Below are positions 55,422 through 63,246 of a DNA stretch of 64,000 nucleotides, in pieces. The translations under genes and the position numbers were made by a program. The notes below the pieces were generated by a model that did not search any database, had not been told where the DNA came from, and saw nothing but the letters and a program-made list of their open reading frames with translations. Numbering within the stretch: the stretch's first letter is position 1; every line of letters starts with the position of its first letter. Source of the DNA: Simmondsia chinensis (Eukaryota > Streptophyta > Magnoliopsida > Caryophyllales > Simmondsiaceae); assembly GCA_018398585.1 (NCBI GenBank), contig JAGTTD010000003.1, positions 5,402,637 to 5,466,636 on the forward strand, in the 5' to 3' direction.

Positions 55422-56181
55422 CTGTGTAAATCTCACAAATACTTACAAAATTCTTGCAAACGGGTAACCAGAAAATCTCAGGTGTTGAGGCTATATAATC
55501 ACTTTCCTTAAGGCTTATTTCGGTATACAAAATATCCTCGGGGATGCAACAATAACCAAATATGGAGTGAAGATGTGTAAAGGAAGAGATTGACGAAGAT
55601 GTAGAGAGATTGATTAAGCTTAACAAACCAAACACTCGAATTGCACACAAGAACACAAGAACCCTCGTAGTTGTTCCTCAAATTCTTTTTCTCAAAGATT
55701 TTTTGTTCTTGAAGTCATCTCTACAAGAATGAAATTTGGGGAATATTGTTGCATCAACCCCAACCCCACCCCCCCCCCCCCCCCCCCTCCGCGACCCCGC
55801 ATTATGCGGGAGCCGCAGGGCACTGGGACTGTTGTTGTTGTTGTATATATTTATTACATGAGAAGAGACGTTCCTTTAAAAAGAAGTGAAAAGATCCACA
55901 ACGTTAGGGGAAAACACCGCGCTAACGGTCAGAAAATCTGACCTGTGTGTCGACACACAACATTTTGCTGTGCGCTTCTGTAAGGCTGTGTGTCGACACA
56001 CACCTATTCGCCAGTGGTACTGTTGGATTGCGTGTCGACACACATGGTCCATGTATCGACACGCACCCCTAATATGTTTTAAACATGTGAACCAATACCG
56101 GGACTATCTCAAACACATCTTATACATATGTCAAACAACGTTTTACATATTTTCCAATTCAATTTTGAAAATACATCAACA
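55422..56181 (-). repeat. 5' LTR of the LARD-like element, with insert
   Basis: Partner of 37898-38562. About 100 bp longer because of an insert at about 55747-55845. Ends CATCAACA at 56181, followed by TATAG. The inner TG end reads TCTGTGTAA and is degenerate. Conserved minus frame at 55396-55656. Confidence 0.9.
55747..55845 (+). mobile_element. SINE-like insert in the LTR
   Basis: Present only in the upper LTR; the lower LTR (38213-38220) has the uninterrupted site. The insert holds a 19-base C tract (55769-55787), then GACCCCGCATTATGCGGGAG (a short hairpin CCCGCATTATGCGGG), and ends in (GTT)n. This 3' style resembles plant SINEs or the tail of LINEs. Short flanking AT words could be a target duplication but are not convincing. 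The frame at 55729-55941 is a chance ORF with poly-proline. Confidence 0.6.
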
Positions 56182-56186
56182 TATAG
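56182..56186. repeat. Target site duplication TATAG, right
   Basis: Matches 37893-37897. Confidence 0.85.
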
Positions 56187-56790
56187 GACATAAATAACTA
56201 TATTATATCTCTACCCTTATTATAGCAAAGTTCTCCCGGTTTGAAATTTGTCAAAAGACTAGACTCAGAATTTCTAAAGCATGCGTATCCAAATTCAAAA
56301 AATGACTAGAATCATTTATTCCTTTAATAAAACGACAATTCATTAGATGAATCTTCCATACATTCAACTTTCTATCTTCCTAGAATGAGAAAAGAGAAAA
56401 AAAAAAAAATTTGTCTATCCGTATTAATTGTTATTCCACTCAAATTCATTTATTCACAAAAAAAAAATAAATATTTGTTCTTAAAATTCTGTTTAAAATT
56501 CATAAATGATTAAAAGCATTGAATTTGGACAATTTTATCACAAATGATTAAATGTAAACACACAAGTTAGTAAATACACACAAATTAATTTTTTTTAACA
56601 TAATGAATTAGATTGAAATGTAAGCCTTTAACACATAATCTTGAAAAAGAAATTGAATGAATAATCAAACAAAGACCAGATATTAATTGATGCAGAATAG
56701 AAATGTAAAATCAGTTCGAGCACATCAAAAACGAAAGATAAACTCAAAATCCATCGAAAAAGAGATTATTTCATAAAATTGGAGAATTCA
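56187..56790. other. AT-rich spacer
   Basis: No gene or repeat pair recognised; poly-A tracts at 56396-56410 and 56457-56467. Confidence 0.55.
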
Positions 56791-57045
56791 TCAAACTAAT
56801 GACAATTGCTCCATAAGCAAACTAGAAACTTAAAGTGCAAAATTTCAAAATTACATAAAAATAAAATACGAAATTATGAAAATACCTTTAAAATACGAAA
56901 TTACAAAAATACCCTTTTGGATATCTGGCAATACAATTGCTCCATAAACTCTTCGGCTACTTATCCTACATCAGTCCCCTCCACATGAAAAGAACTCGAC
57001 CTCGAGTTAATTTTCAGGTAGGGCGATGTCTTAAAAGGGTGACAG

Positions 57046-57636
57046 TCATATTGATTTGCCACGTCGAAAATTTCTGGATATTTTCAAGCTCTCTGGTATT
57101 TTCGCCACGTAGGCATTGTCACTAATCCTCTTTGGATACTTGTATGAACCGTACTTCTTCAGTTTGAATTTGTTGTACGTCCCCACAAGAAATCTCTCTT
57201 CACGCAGAAATACCATTACCGTATCACCTTCACGAAAGTCTTTTTCTCGTCGATGCTTGTCAACGATGGCTTTATACTTAACATTCTTCTTTTTCATCCT
57301 ATGTCGAGCAACGGCCAATACGACTCGGATTTTTTGTACCTTAAGGTCCTTCTCAAATTCAGACATAAAATCTATGATGGACAAAAGTGAACGCCCCTCC
57401 ACTCTTGACGTGTCTAACGCATTCACCTTTGGCACCATAGCAATCTTCTGAGCTCGCCAATTAAATACATACAAATTATCCGTATTTGGCGGCTTCACCC
57501 CCCCCCCAACCATGGCCATTGGACTTGAATGGTGGTTCTCATTGGTGTCCGTGAGATCACCAGCACCTTCATCTCCTTCTAGTAACTGAAAATCTTTATA
57601 TTTTGTTCCGTTTGTCTGTAGAGGAATATAGTTCAT
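57046..57636 (-). pseudogene. Gypsy integrase C-terminal region
   Basis: 196-codon minus frame. The first third ([20 protein letters not shown]) is linker-like. Then come [60 protein letters not shown] and [20 protein letters not shown], matching the Gypsy segment around K-Y-K-x-x-A-D-x-H-R-R-x-x-x-F-x-x-G-D-x-V-M-V-x-L-R and L-x-P-x-x-Y-G-P-F-K-I-x-x-K-I-x-x-N-A-Y. This tail tethers integrase to chromatin or DNA; here it is detached from the catalytic core and cannot integrate. The frame is open, so the deletion is likely old but little mutated. Confidence 0.93.
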
Positions 57637-57989
57637 TGATTTGTTGGGGTACTGTGCTACATTGGTCAGCTATTCTTTTGGAGTAGGTGGTGCATTTTCT
57701 CGGGTAGGAGACTCGGATCCTTCATGAGAATATTCTTGTGCTGATTTTACTGAAGATTAAACTCTTTTGTTGCTTTCCTTTAACTGAGCTTGCAATGTCA
57801 TATGGTACTCTTCATCCATAGTATACAGTACTTGCAATCCAATTTCGTCTTAAATTGACAATTTTAACCCATTAATATATGGCGAGATGCGTTGGACCTC
57901 GGTTTTTGATATGTTATTTCTCACTATAAATCTCAAAAATTTAACATTATAATTGACTATCGAGTGGTTACCTTGCTCAGACTTTTGAT

Positions 57990-58636
57990 TATCTAGAATA
58001 TATGTTGTTTATAATCTAGTGGGAGAAATCTTCCCTTCAAACGCTTCCTCATCTTCCTCCAACTCCTGACCTTATCTTTTCCCTTCCTCTCACGATTTTG
58101 TTGTACCTCGTCCCTCCAAGATAAAGTGCCACCCTTCAAATTTTAAGCTACCAATTTAACTCTCCGATGTTCATCCATCATATCGAAGATACATTCGACC
58201 TCTGAAAGCCAATTTTAAAAATCTTCTATATTTAAGTTACCATTGAAGGTGGGTAACTCAGCTTTAACACGATAATCACCTTCTTCCCAATTATACAAAA
58301 GGGGTGGGCTTCTCCTTCTAGGCCCAACACCTTCAAAAGCTCTATTTGAATTAAAAGAGTCACTGCCACCGAGGTTTCGTAATTAGGAGCATGACAAATA
58401 TTAGGGTTTGGGCTTGGATGACCTTGAGCAACTCCCTTATCATGAACACCACCTGCAGGCTGGATAGAGTTAGGGTTGTTGTTAATGCCAAGGACACGAC
58501 ACAACAATTCACGAAGATCCGCCATCTCACGCCTTTGTTCAGTAATGGCCACCCATAGTCTAGCCTCCCCACGACCAACTTCAATAGTATTTGCTTCGAT
58601 GCCAAATTGATTGGCCATAACACTAGGCGAAATCAT
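57990..58636 (-). pseudogene. Gypsy gag remnant
   Basis: The minus frame starting at 58636 (or the inner ATG giving MANQFGIEANTIEV) includes ITEQRREMADLRELLCRVLG. After a frameshift near 58290 it reads VKAELPTFNGNLNIEDF, a stop, NWLSEVE, then VKLVA, a stop, NLKGGTLSWRDEVQQNRER and KMRKRLKGRFLPLDYKQHIF, the retrotransposon gag domain (W-L-x-E-V-E, K-L-V-A-x-x-L-K-G-G-A, R-F-L-P-x-D-Y). Stops show it is dead. Confidence 0.9.
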
Positions 58637-58839
58637 GCTCTCAAACTAATAGCAATAGAGAGTATTTATAGGCAAATTAGAAACTCTAAAATGCAAAATT
58701 TCAAAAATACCCTAAAAATAAAATACAAATCTATGAAAATACCCTTAAAATATGAAATTATGAAAATACCCATTTGAGTTTCTGGCAGTCCAATGCCCCA
58801 TAAGCTCTCTTTGGCTACTTGTCCTACTATCCTTAATTC

Positions 58840-59875
58840 ATCATTGTTTCTACAGAAAAATTTTCATCGTTTTTAATTATTATAATGTATAAAGAATTTA
58901 TCTATTAGATATCTTGATATTTGAGCATTTAGTACATAGGTGCCCTAATGTTTCAATAATTTATAATGATATACCCTGAAGTTTAAAAATTTTATCACTC
59001 AAGTAACCTAAAGTTGAAGAATTTTATTGATCATGTATCTTTTCCCAAAATTTGGTGGATTAAATGAAAATGCTGTTGTGGAATATGAGTTCAATGTTCT
59101 ATACATGTGTCCTCTATCCTGATGTAGTGATTCATTTTGTCAAAAATTGCTAACAAGATAAACTGTTTGATAATATATAGGTACATAATTTTTGTCAAAC
59201 AACGGTTAGCTTTTTTCATAATTCACTAATTCGGACATAAGATATACATAGGTGATAAAATTTACTATATAAGAGTAACTTATTCTATTAATTAAAATGC
59301 CAGGGTACTTAAGTAAAAAAATGTTTAGACTTTAGAATGCCTAAAAGATAAATTTCCTATTTTATGTAGTTTTGATAGTTAACTTTATATATTTTATTAC
59401 TTCTCATATATGTTGTATTGCTACTTACATTGTCATATAATAAGACGTAAGATGATTGATGGAAAAGATATATTTTAAACCATATAAAAGCATCACAGTG
59501 CAGAAGCAAATTTTCCCTAGAAACAAACGATGGAAAACCTTAATCAGATTTTAATTTTTCATGGAAAATCTTTTCCAAAAAAGCCAATCCCTATAATATA
59601 CTTTTCCCTGAAAACAAATGGAGTTTAAGAATTTACGCGTGGCTGATAGACCCCTATGTTTTGGCCTAATAAATGAATGCCTATTGTACCCTATACATAA
59701 CGCACATTACACAAACTACATATAAAATCACTGCCTATATTAGTGTACCACTAAAATGAAAATTTATCATCCTGTTCTAAGCGCTTAAGTGATTATAATT
59801 CAATTGTTACGGTTAGGTAAATTAAAAGGTAAATTATAGAACAATCTCATAATTTATTGCTTTGTTAACATATGG
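58840..59875. other. AT-rich spacer
   Basis: No gene recognised. 58915-59350 contains sequence such as agtacataggtgcccta and gataaaatttactatata that may be an old foldback repeat, but pairing was not clear enough to call. Confidence 0.45.

Positions 59876-59878
<3 letters not shown>

Positions 59879-59910
<32 letters not shown>
59879..59910. repeat. (TA)16 microsatellite
   Basis: Thirty-two bases of perfect TA dinucleotide repeat. Confidence 0.95.
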
Positions 59911-59911
<1 letters not shown>

Positions 59912-60059
59912 TAACTATGGTTAAGTTATAGGCTAAGTGTCCAACATAAGCTATTAATAAAGCTGTAATGCAGCGTTTAAATAAGGAAAGTAAGTCTGAT
60001 TCATATAATGGTACTCTCGGTAAATATGGTAAATTCTAGGGCCAAATATAAATAAAAAG

Positions 60060-60474
60060 GGTCCTAATATCCTAACCTGGATTACCTAAACTGCCCCTGC
60101 CTTGTGCCCTGCCCCTGCGGCCCACCCCGAAATTCTTGCTGCCCATGTCCCCTTGTTGATAACAACTATCCTCCATCAAGGGCATCGTCTTGTGTTTAAT
60201 TGGGAGAGCTCGGGCCGTTGATCTTCGTCTAATGAGCGGCTTGGATTAAGCGACCTATCAGCCACTGGGAGCCCTACTTTGTGTTTGATTGTGAAGCATC
60301 TCAGCCATTGATTTCTTTACTATGGACGGTTTGGATGAGCAGGACACGGATAAAGCCTTTTGAGTATATGAGGACCCGTTTGTCACTGTGTCATTATCAT
60401 TTAGCTATTTTCCTCTTTTCTCTCCTTCCCGTTTCCTCTCAAGAGTGTTGCTAGGGTTTTCCAAGCTTTCAAAA
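60060..60474 (+). promoter_or_regulatory. Promoter and 5' leader-like region
   Basis: A marked rise in GC content, GAGTATATGAGG (TATA-like, about 60361) and a CT-rich leader at 60405-60440 (ttttcctcttttctctcctt) leading to an ATG at 60475. This is the composition of a plant gene start, unlike the surroundings. Confidence 0.4.
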
Positions 60475-60574
60475 ATGGCAGTTACTCTAATTCTGTGTGT
60501 GTTACTATTCATGGGAGGTGATCAAGAGCTTCTTGATAGCAGCCATGTCAATTGCGATGCCCTGTTGGAGAAAG
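60475..60574 (+). CDS. Candidate first exon of a small secreted protein
   Basis: ATG in the context AAAAATGGCA opens MAVTLILCVLLFMGGDQ, a signal-peptide-like start, then SSHVNCDALLEK and a GT donor in GAGAAAG|GTATAA. The open frame runs on through the putative intron to 60663 and could instead be a short unspliced protein. An upstream in-frame ATG at 60388 (MSLSFSYFPLFSPS) lies in the CT-rich leader and is less likely. No downstream exon could be identified before the foldback element at 60950, so the gene may be truncated. The family is not recognised. Confidence 0.35.
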
Positions 60575-60954
60575 GTATAACGTCCTTACTCTTTCCTTTA
60601 GCTTTAGGTTTTGATCTTAGATGTCGCAGAGGAAAAATCTTTGTAATGAATAACTTAGGTTGAGAAATGGCTTGTAAAATGTAATTCATTACGATTTTGT
60701 CTGTAATAATAATGGTAGGTCTCTCTATTGATTGGGGAAACGTGGATGTAGGTCATTTAGGGTTGAACCACATAAATCCTGTGTTGGTTTTTGCATTTTT
60801 TTGTTTCATTCATTGCTTCTGTTGTTAGTTTTAACTCAAAATCGAACTTAGACTCTAAAATTTGTATTTTAAAGAGCGATTTTCCATGATCTAAAACCTA
60901 ACATGCTCAAAATAAAAAAATAAAAAAACTCCCTCACTTATTTTTAGAAGGGCA

Positions 60955-61540
60955 TTTTATAATTTTAGGCAAAAATTAGGAGTTTTTATGTTTTAGCCAA
61001 AAATAAGAGGTTTCTATATATATATATATATAATCAATTATAATATTGACATTATAAGTTTACAAGATAAAACAAAATTTTCATGACAAAATATAATATT
61101 TATTGCTTAAAATAATTATAAAATTAGATTAATACATATGAAATTTAAAAAATTAATAAAGTTAAAATTTTGAAAAAAATTTGGAAAATACTTTTTTGAA
61201 AAAAATTTGAAAAAATTTATTAATATTTCTTTAACATTAGTTTTTCAAATTGTTTCCAAAAAAAATTAATTTTTTATAATTTATTTTAAAAATTTTAATT
61301 TTACAGTTTTAAATTTATTAATCTAATTTTAAATTTTATTTTTAAAAAAAATTATTATAGTTTATCTTATAGAATTTTTTAGAAATTTAAAAGTACTTAT
61401 AATTTTCTAATTTACAATGTTATTACTATAATTAATTATTTTTGTATAAATATATAAAAGCCTCTTATTTTTGGCCAAAAAAAATAAAAACTTCAAACTT
61501 TTGGCAAAAAATGTAAAACCTATTTCTTAAATAAAATTAA
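60955..61540. mobile_element. Long foldback (MITE-like) element
   Basis: The left arm from about 60955 (ggcaaaaattaggagttttt, then gccaaaaataagagg) is the imperfect reverse complement of the right arm ending about 61540 (cctcttatttttggcc, then ttttggcaaaaaatg). Pairing continues inward past TATATATA tracts to aaaattagattaata (61115 and its complement at about 61318). Arms are about 280 bp with a small centre near 61245. No coding region. Confidence 0.65.
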
Positions 61541-61803
61541 ACACTTAACTCCTCACTTTTGAGCTGCAAAATGGTCATAAAAAGTTGACTGGTGACAATG
61601 TGATAATTTTTTTAAAAATTAAGGGGTTATGTGTTTGGTTTTAAAAGTAAGGGAAATTTTTATTTCTGATTCAAAAGTTAGGGTGATTTTCTATAGTATA
61701 CCCTAATTTACAGTGGGTTGTAGAAAAGACCCTATGTACAGCAAGTCATTGATATTTCACTTACAAATCAAAGACCTATGACAAAGTCAGGTTATTAGCA
61801 TAT

Positions 61804-62050
61804 TGTCATGAGCTGCCCTTGGGTGACACCGTCCCTGGTGCTCAATAAGCGGACATATGCCATATGGAGTCTCCTTAGCTTGTCCGATACTAATGCGCAT
61901 TATTTTTGTTCAGGTATGTCCATGATATGCCGTATATTTCGTCTCTTAAAAGTGCATCCTGCTGCTTGTTGACCATAGGGGGTAGACTGACCCGACCCTA
62001 GCCTCAGGGGCCTGGGTGCTGCGCAGGTGATCTGCGCTCATCTCGTGACA
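61804..62050 (+). repeat. 5' LTR of TRIM
   Basis: TGTCATGAGC ... CTCGTGACA, 247 bp, aligns end to end without length change with 62621-62867. Confidence 0.9.
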
Positions 62051-62053
62051 AAG

Positions 62054-62065
62054 TGGTATTAGAGC
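62054..62065 (+). promoter_or_regulatory. Primer-binding site of TRIM
   Basis: TGGTATTAGAGC; one base different from the tRNA-Met complement TGGTATCAGAGC. Confidence 0.85.
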
Positions 62066-62093
62066 GAGGCTCAGGATACGTGAGTAAGCAGCT

Positions 62094-62525
62094 ATGGTGG
62101 GACCGAGCTTTGTCCGACGTGGTGGACACTCCAGGGGAATGGGAGTCGCTGGTGTCCTAGGTGCATCGAGCGGGTTTGTCCATGGGTATGGACACTCCTT
62201 GTGTGGGAGGACTACTCTGACGAGGTCCTTTTGGAGTGAAGTTGAGTGGCTCGCAGTTCCGGTGGTGGCGGAAGACCCACCATGTTGGGTGCCGGTCAGG
62301 CGTGCTAACCATATGGCTGGCTTGCTGCGTGGAGATTGGGCCGATCCTATAGGTACAGTGCGAAGTTCACAAGGTGAAGAGTCAACAAGCATTGTGAAAC
62401 TAGACGTGTATATTGTACACTATGGTGCATGGAGCTGGCCGGCTGCGTTTTGGGCACGCCGCTTATCGTCGGGCGAGTGTCAATGGCATGTCATACGGGT
62501 CACACTGGACGGGATGACGATGTAG
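62094..62525 (+). other. Open frame filling the TRIM interior (143 codons)
   Basis: MVGPSFVRRGGHSRGMGVAG onward; tryptophan-rich middle. It covers most of the internal region without a stop, but GC content is high here and chance openness is likely. No retroviral motif or known family. Confidence 0.2.
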
Positions 62526-62608
62526 TCGTCCCATGACCAACCAGGCTACTAGAGATGCAAGGATGTGACGATGGGCAGGCACCCGCCACAAGGACGTTTG
62601 CGGAATTA

Positions 62609-62620
62609 GGTGGGGAAGAG
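62609..62620 (+). promoter_or_regulatory. Polypurine tract of TRIM
   Basis: GGTGGGGAAGAG immediately before the 3' LTR. Confidence 0.85.
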
Positions 62621-62867
62621 TGTCAGGGGCTGCCTTTAGCTGACACTGTCCCCGGTGCTCAATAAGCAGACATATGTCATATGGGGTCTCCTTAGCCTTT
62701 CCGATACTAATGTACATTGTTTATGTTCAAGTATGTCTATGGTATGCCATCTATTTCGTCTCTTGAGGGTGCATATTGCTGCTTGTTGACCATAGGAGGT
62801 AGGCTGGCCCGGCCTTAGCCTCAGGAGCCTGGGCGCTGCACAGGTGATCTGCGCTCATCCCGTGACA
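62621..62867 (+). repeat. 3' LTR of TRIM
   Basis: TGTCAGGGGC ... CCCGTGACA, 247 bp. Confidence 0.9.
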
Positions 62868-62899
62868 ATATGCATTCTATTAGATGACATCTTAAATAT

Positions 62900-63072
62900 T
62901 GACATAAAGTAAAGATACTGTCAACATCATATCCCATTCATATCTTCATGTACTTGCACTAGGGTTAATGTTAGGCAAGGGTGTATATGTGTGTGTGTAT
63001 ATATATATGGGCCTTTTGTACCATTTTCATCATTCAAGTAATACATTATAGTCTTAAATTTTTATGTTTTCA
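62900..63072 (+). mobile_element. 5' LTR end of Copia element 6
   Basis: Sequence ending TGTTTTCA at 63072, two bases before a perfect PBS. It contains ATATATATATGG (TATA-like) at about 62999. The LTR start is not defined, and the 3' LTR lies outside the window. Confidence 0.6.
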
Positions 63073-63074
63073 TA

Positions 63075-63086
63075 TGGTATCAGAGC
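63075..63086 (+). promoter_or_regulatory. Primer-binding site of Copia element 6
   Basis: TGGTATCAGAGC, perfect tRNA-Met complement. Confidence 0.92.
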
Positions 63087-63246
63087 TCCTCGGATTTATT
63101 TAAATTTTTTTCTTATCTGCTCGTTTTATTTCTATCGGTTCTCTATTATTAATTGGGTATAATTTCCCTTTATTCTTTATATTTTATTTAATTCAGCATA
63201 AAACCTTACTCTCTCCTCCCCTCTCAACCATGTCCCCACATCCCCG

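Larger units (their letters stand above)
37898..56181 (-). mobile_element. Non-coding LTR retrotransposon (LARD-like) hosting a CACTA insertion
   Basis: Two same-orientation repeats, 37898-38562 and about 55422-56181, are LTRs: the outer ends are TGTTGATGT and ACATCAACA (9-bp perfect inverted ends), flanked by TATAG on both sides. On the minus strand GGTGGGGGAA (38563-38572) lies directly upstream of the lower LTR as a PPT, so the element reads on the minus strand. Without the CACTA insertion it would be about 5.6 kb. The internal DNA (38573-42240 and 54926-55421) shows no gag or pol motif, hence a non-autonomous, LARD-like element. The PBS near 55421 is not recognisable. Confidence 0.88.
56795..58832 (-). 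mobile_element. Internally deleted Ty3/Gypsy element
   Basis: A diverged direct repeat at about 56795-56973 and 58645-58832 (shared: gaaattatgaaaatacc, ttctggcaat/gtc-caat, cggctacttatcctac) makes short LTRs of about 180 bp. On the minus strand GTGGAGGGGAC (56974-56984) precedes LTR start TGATGTAGGA. Between the LTRs lie gag and, directly after it, the integrase C-terminal region; protease, RT, RNase H and the integrase core are missing. No PBS is seen between the upper LTR and the gag start. Confidence 0.85.
61804..62867 (+). mobile_element. TRIM (miniature LTR retrotransposon), complete
   Basis: Two 247-bp LTRs (61804-62050 and 62621-62867) begin TGTCA(T/G)GRGCTGCC and end CGTGACA. A tRNA-Met-type PBS, TGGTATTAGAGC (62054-62065), lies three bases after the 5' LTR, and the purine run GGTGGGGAAGAG (62609-62620) is just before the 3' LTR. 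Flanking ATAT (61800-61803 and 62868-62871) is a possible 4-bp target duplication. The 570-bp interior has no gag or pol motif, so the element depends on proteins made elsewhere. Confidence 0.9.

Noticed and set aside
57116..57451. Plus frame opposite the Gypsy integrase tail
   Set aside because: Antisense shadow; the minus frame carries the family motifs.
58915..59350. Third possible foldback element
   Set aside because: A few complementary words were seen, but continuous arms could not be traced by eye.
59879..59910. (TA)16 as a hairpin or terminator
   Set aside because: Simple microsatellite; no gene to terminate.
62463..62717. Minus frame spanning TRIM interior and 3' LTR, and the minus frame 61946-62392
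   Set aside because: Shadows of the GC-rich TRIM; they cross the PBS or PPT.
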